From contig NW_008705601.1 of NCBI RefSeq assembly GCF_000186865.1, positions 95,787 to 137,287 of the forward strand: 41,501 nt of DNA, read 5' to 3'. The DNA comes from Aureococcus anophagefferens. Lineage: Eukaryota > Sar > Pelagophyceae > Pelagomonadales > Pelagomonadaceae. Shown here one piece after another: positions 20,601 through 29,207 of this stretch. The position numbers were made by a program, and so were the translations under genes. How positions within the stretch are numbered: position 1 is the first letter of the stretch; each line of letters begins with the position of its first letter. The notes beneath the pieces are model-generated. The model searched no databases. It was given only the letters and a program-made list of their open reading frames with translations, and had not been told where the DNA came from.

Positions 20601-23600
20601 AGTTTAAAATTCACCATACTCTACGATGTACCCTCAGTAATGGCACTTGTGACGGTACCGCAGAACGTGGCATTGGTTCAAGTGATCGGTGAAGAGCTTT
20701 CACACTCGCTCGTCGCTAATTTACCGGTTGGTGTTGCCCTATGGAACTGGTACGGACCCACGGAAGTCTCAATAGCGGCCACATTGAAGGATGGCGTTAC
20801 ACTGTCGCGGCTGAATTCCATAGGATTTCCTCTCGAAAACGTTGCTTGCTACGTTGTCGATCGATAGACCGTCGAGCTTTTGCCAATCGGAAGCTATGGG
20901 GAGCTCCTGCTTGGGGGTGTACAGATAGCACGTGGTTACCTCAATCGGCACGAGCTAACAGCTGAGCGCTTTGTTCCAATGCCTTGGCCTACAGCCCACT
21001 CAAGCCGTGGCATAGCGTACCGAACCGGAGATCTGGCACGTTGGTGGCCAAATGGCGAACTTGAATTTGCTGGACGCATCGATTTTCAAGTAAAAATCCG
21101 CGGCTATCGCATCGAGTTGGGGGAGATTGAGCATGCTTTACGCTCGCAGACTGGCGTCGTCGAAGCGGTTGTTGTGATATGCGCGACTGGTGAGTCTGAA
21201 GGGGGTCTAGTTGCATATTTGCGCCCCAAGAATGTTGCATCAGGTGAGCCCTGGAGAAGAATACTGAAGGGAGTTGGCTGAATCCTACCTTCTTACATGG
21301 TGCCTGGAATGGCGATTGGAGTCGACCATTGGCCTCGAACAAGCAGTGGAAAAATTGACCGGACACAGTTACCAGGGGCCATGTCGGTTTTAAGGGAGCC
21401 AACTCAAGTTGTTGATTAAGTCAGAAGCACGGCGGAACACATCAGAGATCTCTCTCAAAAGATCATGGGCAAGACCGTTGGATTATGAACTCCCCTGATG
21501 TCTGCAGGGTGTAGCTCTTTAGGAGCTGTCCATCTGGCCCGAAGGTTGAGTATCGAACTCTCAATGCACCTGGAACCCACCCTTGTTTTCAACTATCCAA
21601 CAATTGAAGCAATAGCTCTTCTTGTTCAGGGCGGATGCCCCAAAGTGAGGCAGAAAGTGCCCCGTTCGACGCTTTGTGAGTGTCGGTCAATCTGTTTTGT
21701 AGCTAAGCTGCAAGTCCACAAGCCGTCAGATCTTGACATGCTTTTGATCTGCAAACTCGATGCATCTCGCGTGGCACCATTTTTGCGTTGGGGATGTTCT
21801 CCTGTATTTCCCTCCGGATACGGCCAATTTTAGCTGCACCATGTCTCCTACACTGTCCCTTCTAGCATGTCTTATTTGGAAGCCCTGTCCGCAGATCCTC
21901 GCTTCCTTGCGGTACTAGATATGGCGGCTTAAGCTCTCAAACGGTCTGCGAGTTTGTGTACATAAGCTACCGGCGTGTACGTAGGCATGTCTGGAGTTCT
22001 CTCTTGATCTTCATTGTAAACGTAAGGGGGTTCGTATTCTTTGACGTCCGAGGCTTTATCGACAGCAGCAGGACGTATTTCGTACTAACATGGTCTCACT
22101 GGGCCCTGCATGTGCATAGACACCGCGTGTTCATCGATGCTGGTTGCTGTTGATTTAGCAGCTGCTTGGGTTCATACCTCTAGCTTTTGGGCGGTTGCCT
22201 CAGGGTCAACTTTTTTGTCGGTCAAAGACTCCACAGTGTTGACTACTGCTGGGATGTTGTCAAATTTTGGTTGATGTCACACCTTTGATGCCCGGGCAGA
22301 TGGATATGCACGAGGTGAGGGCGGTAGTTTTTTCCTACTCGGCAGTAATTTTGAGGAGACTCGAGCCCAAGTGCTGGGATGTGCGGTCCGTTCAGATGGG
22401 GCAAGTGCGAGCTTCACTGTTCGCAAGTCTGTGTCAAGTAAATGGAATGATATAATTAGCCCTTGTAATTGTAGGCACCAAATGGTTTGTCTCAACGCAA
22501 TCTTCTCGAGTCTGTGAAAAGTGTCTAGATGTGGGGATACGCCCTCGAGGCACACGGCACCGGGACAGCGCTCGGAGACCCGATCGAAGTCCATGACTTC
22601 CAGCGTGTGCCCATTTTGCATCGTTGATTACAGGTCGGTGCTGCTATAGCAGCTCTGTGTGTGAACTCAAAATCGGCACAATGCTCCTCATCAAAGTCAA
22701 ACTTGGGTCACCTTGAAGCATCGGCAGCAGCTGGGGGTCTGGTGTCTCTCATGCTAGTGGCACTGAAGATGTTTATGATCACAGGAAATGCACAGCTGAA
22801 TCAGTCTACTCCAATGCACCCTCTAGCAACAAACACATTGCGGACATAGGCTGAATTTGCACCTGTCAGGAATTGTATCTTCATCATTCGAGGTACCCAC
22901 CGAGGCGGTTGCCAAAACCAAGTGCGGGTTAGGTAAAGGGTCGTCCCCTTTTTGTCGGCTGAGCTCGTTTGGATTCTGCGGGACTATAGCTCACGGCGCA
23001 TTCAGGGCCAACAACTAGTCGAACGAATCTTGTTCGGCTGCCATGGTGCCAATAGGCTGCGAAATTTCAGTGTATAGATTTTAGTTGATGCCAAAGAACA
23101 CATCGTTCCTACCACCTTTAATCCACTGATAGGGAAGTATCAAACTCAAGCAAAATGATGCGTTTCACTAGGTTTGAGCGCATTTACTATTTATCCTTGG
23201 AACAGTCATGACCGGTGACATTCCCTTAATGCACGCCGGTCTTGATTCGCTCTCTCTGACAGAACTAGTTGTCCAGCTGTGAAGTCACTATTGACTGAAT
23301 TTGCCAAGCACTTGTGCATTTGACCACCCTACACTGAGATCTTTGGCATGTGCTCTTGATTTCTAATCGGATTTTCATGCAACTGCCATCACAATTTGAC
23401 AGACTAATTGAGAGTTTTCGTCTATCTGAACTCTCGCTTTTTTCCTTCCTAACCGGATAAGTTCTGAGGATGGAATAAAGCTCATGTGCTTTAGAGGCCA
23501 CGTGACTGCCTCAGATATACCTCCAACACGCTGGGTAGGCGAACAAGCTCAGGTAGCAAACTATGGTGCCTTTGTGTGTAATAGCTTATATAGTGGGCCT

Positions 23601-26600
23601 GCTTTTGGGCTTGGTTGTCAAGAAATTCAGGTGATCGATCCTCAGTAACTGATCGTGCTCGAATAAGCGAGCAAAATTCTGCTCGGTCTTTAAAACATGC
23701 CTGGTGGTGTCTTTGTTGGAGTTTAATATCAGTTAGGCCCCCACCTCTAGGTGCCCAATGCCTTTTCACCAATAGGTGCCTCCTGCTCTGTCGCAGCTGG
23801 CTGAGTATCATTCGTGCATGGATTGATCGGCCCGTGTGTTTCCTTAGATACAGCGTGTTCGTCATCTCTCGTGGCATCTCATATCGCAATTTATTCGCTT
23901 TGGAATCAGTGTCTCTTCGCAGCCATAGTCGGTACGAATATATTGTCAGAGCAAGCTAATGGAATAATCGCAAACGCTGGGATGCTATCTGCCTTGGGAC
24001 GCTGTCACGCATTCGATAATCGTGGAGATGGGTACTGTCGTGGCGAGGGGTGTGGCGCTTTTTTAGCGGGCTCGGAGATACTGGAAAACTCCATTATCAG
24101 TATCGCAGTACAACAGGATGGGCAAAGCGCGAGCCTGACGGCACCAAGTGGATCATCACAGCGACGACTGATTAGGGCTATACCTGATTAAGGCACAGCT
24201 TTGGAGCGGCTTGAGGCACATGGCACCGGGACAGCGCTCGGAGACCCGATCGAAGTCCATGACTTCCAGCGTGTGCCCATTTTGCATCGTTGATTACAGG
24301 TCGGTGCTGCTATAGCAGCTCTGTGTGTGAACTCAAAATCGGCACAATGCTCCTCATCAAAGTCAAACTTGGGTCACCTTGAAGCATCGGCAGCAGCTGG
24401 GGGTCTGGTGTCTCTCATGCTAGTGGCACTGAAGATGTTTATGATCACAGGAAATGCACAGCTGAATCAGTCTACTCCAATGCACCCTCTAGCAACAAAC
24501 ACATTGCGGACATAGGCTGAATTTGCACCTGACAGGAATTGTATCTTCATCATTCGAGGTACCCACCGAGGCGGTTGCCAAAACCAAGTGCGGGTTAGGT
24601 AAAGGGTCGTCCCCCTTTGGTCGGCTGAGCTCGTTTGGATTCTGCGGGACTATAGCTCACGGAGCGTTTGCTTGTTCATCAAGCAGAAGACCACACGCCC
24701 TGATGGCACAAGTAGTCTCCCTAAACTGAATTTCTGAAGACTGGGATAGGTAGAGCTGATGCCAGCAGCTTGCAATAAGGAAGCCACAAGGAATGGTTGC
24801 AACTTGTCGATTAGTTGTAAGACATTGTTTCTAATCACAAATCATCGAATCCCAATCCAGCAACGGAGCACGTGCTTTCTGGTCTAAGTGACGACACGAG
24901 CCCGCATACGGATCTCACACGCCAAGAGACACCTTGAGCTTCAATCTTGGAAGGGATCAATCAGTCGTCACTGAACCTTTGGTCATCTCACGATTCTGGC
25001 TTCTACAAATCGCCCTGCAATCTGATTTTGCCAGGTTCCGGCTTGAATTATCTGGCAAGCAAGTACAATATTTTGCCAGAGCCTTTAACACCCTTCCTCT
25101 CTGATTCTGTGGAATTCGGACGCAGATTGCTTCTGGCATCTTTCTCGAGCCCTGAAAGATGGCTTGAGTACTCGAAAGCACGATTCAGGCATTACATTTC
25201 TGGAACTGCGAAGCGCTACTTGCAAAGGCCGCACAGGTCGATCAAACCGCGTGTGTTGGCGAGCCCATACAGAAACTGACCAATTTTATTGACCCTCATG
25301 ATTGGAATGCAAAGGTTGAGTCCATAGCATTCCTTGCCTTGGGGACATCCATTGACACAACTTTGCCGTTCATGTCTGCTGGGATGGACTCGGTTGCTGC
25401 AAACGAATTGACGCGAGTGCTATCGGCTGAACTAGAACAGAAATTACCACGGACCTTCCCGTTCGACTATCCCACAATTGACTCGATTGTGCATCTCTTT
25501 TCGTCTGAGGTCAACAGTGGAGAGACTGCGTAGTTGACCTTGCATATTGAGGGAGACAGATCCAATCAGCTAGTTCCCTACAACTGAAAACACACAATCA
25601 CCTTCATCATTGCATCTTGTTTCTAGCTAGCAGGATCCCTGAGCTCTAACTCTAGCTTGCGGCAGATGGCCACTCTGATGCGGACTACGAACTCGCACAT
25701 CCCGATGGTGTGATGGGCGACTGAATTAAATCATCGATCTGCAAGGTATGGGTCGTTGATGGGCGTCGAACAACAAACCCTCGATGCAGCATTCTTCTGA
25801 ATTTCCCTTGCCGAGGTGTAGACGCTGGATCCGCAATAGGGAATGGTGCTGAATGTTGGGTATTCATCGTTTAAGAAGTCACCGTATCTTCCCTTTTGTT
25901 CTGTAACAGATAGAGTGACACAAGGAGTTTTTGTTGGCGTCGAGGTAGGTGGGCTACAGGACCGTCAAAGAAACATCTTCTCGCTGAGCGGTAGCTCGCA
26001 ATCAATCATCTCGGGGTGACTATCGTACTAGATTGGATTGGTTGGACCTTGCTACTCGATTGATACTGCATGTGCGTCCGCCCTGTCGGCGTTGCATGTT
26101 TGTAACGAAACATTTTTGAACAAAGAGTGCACCGCTGGTTCCTGTATCGGGATTAAGATCCTAAACGAGGCAGCACATGCTGCCATTTCGATTGCAGCGA
26201 TGACCTCATCCCACGGACGATGCCACACGTTTGATCACTGAGCAGATGGTTACTGTCGTGGTGAGGGCTGTGGCGCGTTCGTATTGGCTCCCTGTGCATC
26301 AGATGCCAATATAGTTGCGGTGTATGGCATTGCAGTCCAACATAATGGTGCCAGTGTAAGTCTGACAGCTCCGAACGGGTGATCGCAAAAATGACTACTA
26401 CAATCGATACCAGATCATTAGGCTGGCACCCATGTGATCCAAGCACATGGGACAGGCACAGCGCTCGGAGATGCAATTGAAGTGCTCGTCCCACTTTCTT
26501 AGAGCTCATGCAATATCCGATTCTATCTAGGTGAGTGCTGTACTTTAAGCTCTGGGACGACAGCTAGGCAAGACCATGCGGTCGATACAGTGCTCGTCTT

Positions 26601-29165
26601 TGAAATCAAACATGGGCCATTTGGAGGCAGCGTCTGCCGCCGCGGGTCTAGCCTTCCTTGTGATATGCACGACTGAAGTCACAGCTAACGCTCAGCTAAG
26701 GCGGTGCCTCGTGCCTGGTGCCTTCACGAGGTAATAAGTAGCAGAGTAGGCTCAACATAAACTTAGATTCTCAACTTAGAACAACATTTTCATTTGATTT
26801 GCCTGTTGGGCATGTGGTATGAGTCAAGGACGGTCGTTCGTTTTCTTCACGCTTGAGTGCTTTTGGCTTCAGTGGCGCGATTGCGCACGCGGCACTCACC
26901 TCGTCAGAATGTTCCCATTTGCAGATGTACATCATTCGAGCCAAGAAGGTTTCGCACTTTCGAAGTCTAACATCAATGTGCATAACGATCACTCCATTGA
27001 AATACACACATATAAAGAGCAGGCAATCAATTCCCTTTCCAATCTCTTAATCATCATGAACAATCATTGCAAAATTTCTGCGAGAAATGAATCGTTCCGG
27101 TGCTAGCCTCGACACTTCATTTGAATAGGTAGGATCCCCTATGGCAAAATTTGATGAACTTGTTTCATTCTGGGCCTTGGGGTTGAAGTCCAGGTAAGTA
27201 TCGTCCCTCGCCGTCGACATCAGCCAGCAGTTTGATATTTAAATGACCATTACACAATTATTTGAGACCTCTTCGATTGAAACCCTGACGTAACATGTCA
27301 TTAGCCAATGCAGTGTAAGCCCTTTGAAGGTTAGATCAGTCCTAATTGAGATCCTACGGCGCTACACCACTTGCTCAACAAGCCACTAAAGCCTTGTGAA
27401 CTGGATGCATGAGCACTTTGACATATTCGTAGATTAATCAGAGCTTGCAAAGATGCATACTTGGCGGTAGTTCGCCATGTATTTAGACTCGCATCCAAAG
27501 ATGGTAGTTCAAAATGAAACTGAGTTCTAGCTTCTTGGGAACGGCCCAACTGATCTCTAGCATGGCACCCTGCGTTAGACGCACACGAGCGGGATGTTGG
27601 CGTGAAAATGCGCTTTCCTCCTATCCTTTCCGTATAGTGGATGCAGCGAGTTTGTACGACTACTACGGCTATCGACGTCCATATTTGTGCTTGTAGGAGC
27701 ACACACCCCCGTAACGCATCCCAATGGTGGCATGGACACGTCATTGTTGAGAAACTCGCGATGTTCTTTCGATTCACCCCTTTTGGATTGCACCAAGGCG
27801 GCACATGCATCTATACTGGAATGGTCATCTCCCAAATTGCTCGTGACCCTCCTTCCTGCTTGCACATCTATTGGAGATTTGATCTGAGGCACGTAGTTAA
27901 CCTTCTTAAGTCCCATGTATGTCCACCTGATCAGACACCCTGCTGGAATTCAAAAAATGGTAGCAGCATGATCCTCGAAGCAGCACAATTTGGAGGCGCT
28001 GTGGACGAGCTTCAATTGCTAGATCATGTAATAATTTCACGAGTCTAACTCAATTATCTTCTTTCAAATCAAGTACGAAGACCTCCTTGAAGATCCGGTG
28101 TGCATATTTTCTCGACTGCCGAGAGAATTCAGCCGGCCGCCTGTCGTTTGGAAGACAACCACGATGTGTCAACCATCCTCTCGATTGCTTCAGCACGGAC
28201 AGTATCACTTCGAGACAATCCAGATGGGTTGGGATCTTGGATATACCTTTTTTGGATGACAAGAGTCACTTTTTATCTACCCAGATGCGTTGGATAAAAC
28301 ATTAATTTGACTATAGGAAGGAGTCTCGACAATTCCAGTGCTCATTCTTCTGCACGGGGGACTCGGGACACCAGTCGCTATTCAGCTGCAATCCTACTTG
28401 GACGATCGATGGCCGCTTGTCACACTACAAGCACCAGAGTTACTCCCGCCGATGCAGCAATGACGTTTTGGGACGATGCTGCAGCGGGCGTCATACTACA
28501 ATTCCCTATTATGCAATCTGTCATTGTGTGACATTCGCATCTGTCATTTGGTCGGTTACTCTCTTTCTGGACCACTGGCTCTCATACTAGCAGACCTGTG
28601 CTCTTTTGAGTGTTGATGGCTAATCCTGATTGACCCAGTTCCGACTTCAGGGATGATATGTGATCCTCCGAGTTGTAACGATCTTGTGTGGAAACGAGCT
28701 GCCACGTATGAATTTGTGTTTGCGACGTTGCTTCTTACTCGTGTAAATTTGCGCACTGCGATCCAATTAGGGGACATAACCACACTTAACACCCTAGAAC
28801 TGCACGTAGGAAAAGTCACTCCGTAGCATATCTAAGAAATTTCCACGATCACCAGCGTGTCAATAATTTTGGCAGAGGAATACAATGCCTCATACATGTA
28901 GTGTCCCACAAAAGATGATGGTTAAGTTGCTTTTTTGACATCGCTACATGTGTCTGATTTCTATTCAAAAGCAGGTTATTTAAGTTGGGACCATGCAGAT
29001 GGCATGCTTGGATGGCGCAACATCTTGAGAGGATGTAAGCTATTTGAAACAAGGCTGTCCTCCAGCCACGTCGACGTCTTTTCGCGCGAAGCCTCGCTTC
29101 TTCAGGTAGCTTCGATTGTCTCAGTACTGTATGATACATCTGAATCACATCCTTGCACAGAATAA
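8295..29165 (+). CDS. Hybrid PKS-NRPS gene B, about 21 kb, interrupted by in-frame stops
   Basis: Domain order: KS-C remnant, ACP-ACP, KS-D, FSH hydrolase, unidentified, ECH, ACP, KS-E, ACP, KS-F, ACP, C-A-PCP, KS-G, ACP, KS-H, ACP, KS-I, ACP, ST, TE. All domains from 8.29 to 17.66 kb are in frame 0. Later phases are 0, 1 and 2 and change only at the introns in KS-F, G, H and I. Stops of all three kinds occur throughout, mostly at Gln or Arg columns. The 5' end is uncertain (7.1-8.9 kb). The 3' end is TAA 29163-29165, overlapped by AATAAA. No AT and no recognisable KR, so extender loading in trans is implied. Whether this is a living gene depends on how the stops are handled. Confidence 0.65.
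8925..9165 (+). CDS. ACP-B1, first of a tandem pair
   Basis: Carrier domain: [18 protein letters not shown], then [10 protein letters not shown] with phosphopantetheine Ser at 9045-9047, [10 protein letters not shown](TGA)[20 protein letters not shown] matching helix III-IV of ACPs. Followed in the same frame by ACP-B2. Tandem ACPs are typical of beta-branching or rate-boosting carrier sets. A TGA stands in the loop after helix II in both copies. Confidence 0.8.
8930..9390 (+). repeat. 231-bp direct tandem duplication (ACP unit)
   Basis: The stretch from GACGCTAGCGAGCTTGG (8943 and 9174) to GACGTTCAGAGCGCTCGAAGATC is repeated with only a few differences. Confidence 0.9.
9168..9400 (+). CDS. 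ACP-B2, second of a tandem pair
   Basis: Nearly identical to ACP-B1 with a period of 231 bp (77 codons), Ser at 9276-9278, frame 0. The near identity extends through silent positions and the shared TGA, so the duplication is recent or the copies are homogenised. After it the frame stays open into the KS-D linker apart from in-frame stops. Confidence 0.8.
9590..10665 (+). CDS. KS-D ketosynthase domain, intronless
   Basis: NPVQLQLLE (DPQQ block), [32 protein letters not shown] (Cys 9939-9941), [47 protein letters not shown] with no intron, [22 protein letters not shown]. One uninterrupted frame 0 of about 1.08 kb. It carries many stops, including TGA 9987 (CGA in KS-C), adjacent TGA-TAA at the VQQDG position, and TGA 10599 at the Arg of GRLSSFG. 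Both introns found in its relatives are cleanly absent. Confidence 0.88.
10666..11150 (+). other. KS-D to hydrolase linker with 42-bp in-frame tandem repeat
   Basis: Frame 0 stays usable but no domain is recognised. At 10841-10918 a unit starting GATGTAAAGGCCTTCTTCC is repeated with a 42-bp (14-codon) period, so a TAA codon is duplicated in frame with it. Confidence 0.5.
11160..11858 (+). CDS. FSH1/LovG-type serine hydrolase domain, copy 1
   Basis: Serine hydrolase of the FSH1 family (relatives such as LovG release polyketides). [16 protein letters not shown] (N-terminal strand and HG oxyanion region), [12 protein letters not shown], then [12 protein letters not shown] with nucleophile Ser at 11553-11555 (GxSxG), [19 protein letters not shown] and GGHKLPDLS with the catalytic His. 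Frame 0. Stops: TAG 11589 and TGA 11625, the latter at an Arg in copy 2. It sits between a KS and an ECH; both copies in the window have this context. Possible roles are editing, release or transacylation (inference). Confidence 0.75.
11859..13550 (+). other. Unidentified segment between FSH hydrolase and ECH, copy 1
   Basis: Frame 0, with a 79-codon open stretch 12021-12260 carrying [19 protein letters not shown]. This matches W-x-x-E-x-x-L and G-(V/F)-x-x-ATF in the equivalent place of gene C (34.3 kb), and later blocks (KMI-x-CSTGLV versus DYMI-x-YCTGVV) also correspond. So it is a shared, diverged domain of about 500 residues with many stops. I do not recognise it. Its place beside ECH would suit an HMG-synthase-like enzyme, but I found no HMGS motif. 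Confidence 0.45.
13551..14160 (+). CDS. Enoyl-CoA hydratase/crotonase domain (ECH1-like), copy 1
   Basis: Crotonase fold: [27 protein letters not shown] (first oxyanion-hole segment), [17 protein letters not shown] (second), [21 protein letters not shown]. Open for 133 codons (13632-14033), then TGA and TAG in the same frame. In beta-branching cassettes ECH1 dehydrates an HMG-ACP-type intermediate; the adjacent ACP and the absence of a free CoA pathway fit that. The ECH in gene C at 36.0 kb is its paralogue. Confidence 0.8.
14390..14620 (+). CDS. ACP after ECH, gene B
   Basis: [19 protein letters not shown] with Ser at 14460-14462, then TAG (aligned with Gln) and [17 protein letters not shown]. 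Frame 0, continuous with the ECH before and KS-E after. Confidence 0.85.
14780..15905 (+). CDS. KS-E ketosynthase domain, intronless divergent type
   Basis: RW near the start, [27 protein letters not shown]-(TAG 14916)-MILL-(TAA)-[53 protein letters not shown] followed directly by coding sequence, [21 protein letters not shown]. Cys and both His are present; HGTGT is HATGT and the Asn/Thr region is altered, so this is the most divergent complete KS. It has no introns and is in one frame for about 1.1 kb. TGA 15306 is at the Arg of GRCH. It follows ECH-ACP and might be a specialised or branching KS. Confidence 0.85.
15906..16440 (+). other. Linker between KS-E and the next ACP
   Basis: No recognisable domain. 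The flanking domains share frame 0. It contains about a dozen in-frame stops, denser than in the domains. A minus-strand ORF (15883-16167) shows nothing familiar. Confidence 0.4.
16464..16690 (+). CDS. ACP after KS-E
   Basis: [20 protein letters not shown] with Ser 16569-16571, TAG at the Gln-type position, then [17 protein letters not shown]. Frame 0. Confidence 0.82.
16930..18125 (+). CDS. KS-F ketosynthase domain (three exons)
   Basis: [41 protein letters not shown]-(TAA)-[25 protein letters not shown]-(TGA 17409)[46 protein letters not shown], intron, [18 protein letters not shown], intron, [20 protein letters not shown]. The phase is 0, then 2 after intron 1, then 0 after intron 2, so splicing explains every change. 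TGA 17409 faces Arg in six intact copies. TAA within SYxLGL faces TAG or TAA in KS-I and KS-G; Gln is a plausible residue. Confidence 0.9.
17664..17710 (+). other. Intron 1 of KS-F (47 nt)
   Basis: GTTATTATC...CATCCAG between GDPIE and VGAAVGAL, phase 0. Confidence 0.85.
17893..17941 (+). other. Intron 2 of KS-F (49 nt)
   Basis: GTGAAGTGC...GTCTTAG, phase 2 (TC|G), restoring QLNSLNVHL. Confidence 0.8.
18190..18405 (+). CDS. ACP after KS-F with altered DSL
   Basis: [19 protein letters not shown](TAG)-DIS and [19 protein letters not shown] match the ACP helix II and III-IV regions. The Asp before the pantetheine Ser is Ser (GLSS). Frame 0, hands on to the NRPS module. Confidence 0.7.
18515..19790 (+). 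CDS. NRPS condensation (C) domain
   Basis: Forms the amide between the upstream acyl-ACP and the PCP-bound amino acid. Core C1 region WN-(TAG)-QQLL and KAYNIS; C2 LIA-(TGA 18654)-HSILRTTY, where the family has RHE-x-LRT; C3 catalytic [12 protein letters not shown] (about 18882) complete; C4 [11 protein letters not shown] and [10 protein letters not shown] (19280-19380); C5-type [12 protein letters not shown]7 region IEYNRDLF. All in frame 0. Stops are more frequent between cores than in them. Confidence 0.85.
19890..21400 (+). CDS. NRPS adenylation (A) domain
   Basis: Activates an amino acid as adenylate. LTY-(TGA)-EL (A1-type region), [12 protein letters not shown]3 [13 protein letters not shown] (20349 on), A4-like VFDAF with the Asp that contacts the alpha-amino group, A5 [10 protein letters not shown]6 [18 protein letters not shown]7 [10 protein letters not shown]8 [21 protein letters not shown]9 LPSYMVP, A10 [11 protein letters not shown] with catalytic Lys. 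Frame 0 throughout; TAG 20866 follows VVDR at a Gln-type position. The stretch between A2 and A3 (20160-20340) and between A3 and A4 is poorly conserved. Substrate not predictable by eye. Confidence 0.9.
21425..21650 (+). CDS. Peptidyl carrier (PCP) domain
   Basis: [21 protein letters not shown] then [16 protein letters not shown]. The pantetheine Ser is kept but the preceding Asp is Ser (CSSL). Frame 0, directly after A10. Confidence 0.75.
21755..23020 (+). CDS. KS-G ketosynthase domain (four exons)
   Basis: [24 protein letters not shown] (diverged DPQQ block), [15 protein letters not shown]-(TAA)-[19 protein letters not shown]-(TGA 22272)[16 protein letters not shown], then an extra intron between SFT and [23 protein letters not shown], intron, [15 protein letters not shown], intron, [18 protein letters not shown]. 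Phases 0, 2, 2, 0 as splicing predicts. The 3' part (22555-23000) is nearly identical to KS-H. Catalytic Cys and both His are present. It accepts the peptide-extended chain from the PCP. Confidence 0.88.
22419..22474 (+). other. Extra intron in KS-G (56 nt)
   Basis: GTTCGCAAG...AATTGTAG splits ASFT|APNG in phase 0. No other KS in the window has an intron here. Confidence 0.75.
22589..22633 (+). other. Intron 1 of KS-G (45 nt)
   Basis: GTCCATGAC...GATTACAG between GDPIE and VGAAIAAL; identical in KS-H. Confidence 0.82.
22804..22849 (+). other. Intron 2 of KS-G (46 nt)
   Basis: GTCTACTCC...GGACATAG, phase 2 (CA|G), restoring NAQLNQLNLHL; identical in KS-H. Confidence 0.78.
23190..23390 (+). 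CDS. ACP after KS-G
   Basis: [22 protein letters not shown](TGA)-SHY-(TGA)[18 protein letters not shown]. Ser at 23247-23249. Frame 0. Both TGAs fall in helix III where basic residues are common. Confidence 0.82.
23530..24690 (+). CDS. KS-H ketosynthase domain (three exons)
   Basis: [22 protein letters not shown](TAA 23646)-LIVLE, GGVFVGV, AAG-(TGA 23802)[74 protein letters not shown], intron, KSNLGHLE, intron, [13 protein letters not shown]. Phases 0, 0, 1 agree with the introns (45 and 46 nt). All catalytic residues present. Confidence 0.9.
24255..24299 (+). other. Intron 1 of KS-H (45 nt)
   Basis: Same sequence as KS-G intron 1. Its length is a multiple of 3, so the phase stays 0. Confidence 0.82.
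24470..24515 (+). other. Intron 2 of KS-H (46 nt)
   Basis: Same sequence as KS-G intron 2; the phase moves from 0 to 1. Confidence 0.78.
24700..25275 (+). other. Unassigned linker between KS-H and ACP
   Basis: KS-H exon 3 and the following ACP share frame 1. A 110-codon open stretch in frame 2 (24947-25279) competes. No domain recognised in either. Confidence 0.4.
25290..25533 (+). CDS. ACP after KS-H, without internal stop
   Basis: [28 protein letters not shown] then [18 protein letters not shown]. Ser at 25390-25392. One of the few domains here with no internal stop; TAG follows at 25531. Confidence 0.85.
25670..26925 (+). CDS. KS-I ketosynthase domain (three exons)
   Basis: NSHIPMV-(TGA 25711)-W at the RW position, [19 protein letters not shown](TGA 25798)-IS (CGA in KS-E), AEV-(TAG)-TLDPQ-(TAG 25837)-[20 protein letters not shown]-(TGA 26017)-LSY-(TAG)-[24 protein letters not shown]-(TGA 26239)[16 protein letters not shown]-(TGA 26392)-[16 protein letters not shown], intron, KSNMGHLE, intron, [18 protein letters not shown]. 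Unbroken frame 1, then 2, then 0 exactly at the introns. It is the best single domain to see stops at Arg and Gln columns. Cys and both His intact. Confidence 0.9.
26482..26530 (+). other. Intron 1 of KS-I (49 nt)
   Basis: GTGCTCGTC...TCTATCTAG after GDAIE, phase 0. Confidence 0.8.
26704..26749 (+). other. Intron 2 of KS-I (46 nt)
   Basis: GTGCCTCGT...CAGAGTAG, phase 2 (CG|C/G boundary), restoring NAQLRRLNINL. Confidence 0.8.
27120..27325 (+). CDS. ACP before the gene B ST domain
   Basis: [16 protein letters not shown](TAA)-VSSLAVDIS, then [15 protein letters not shown]. Candidate Ser 27189-27191; Asp of DSL is Lys (GLKS), like the Arg in the pre-ST ACP of gene A. Frame 0. Confidence 0.65.
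27400..28320 (+). CDS. Sulfotransferase domain, gene B
   Basis: Frame 0. [13 protein letters not shown] near 27670 (PAPS-loop region), [16 protein letters not shown] from 27915, a clear 3'-phosphate-binding signature of olefin-synthase-type STs, [10 protein letters not shown] (28068), and [17 protein letters not shown], which align column by column with gene A before the TE. TAG 28314 faces Gln of gene A. Predicted to sulfonate a beta-hydroxyl for alkene-forming release. Confidence 0.72.
28320..29165 (+). CDS. Terminal thioesterase domain, TE-B
   Basis: [39 protein letters not shown] with Ser 28560-28562, [16 protein letters not shown] and SSHVDVF (likely His). Frame 0, ending TAA 29163-29165. 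It is aligned along its whole length with TE-A. AATAAA at 29161-29166 overlaps the stop and may be a polyadenylation signal. Confidence 0.8.
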
Positions 29166-29207
29166 AAATTGAATCTCCCTTGTCAGAATACCATAAAAAA
29201 CGATTCT

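Larger units (their letters stand above)
22555..23000 (+). repeat. Near-identical direct repeat, KS-G copy
   Basis: About 440 bp matching 24221-24666 (offset 1666 bp) with only a handful of differences, including both introns. Outside these limits the two KSs are ordinary diverged paralogues. Confidence 0.9.
24221..24666 (+). repeat. Near-identical direct repeat, KS-H copy
   Basis: Partner of 22555-23000. It starts at GGCACCGGGACAGCG and ends around CTATAGCTCACGG. Confidence 0.9.
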
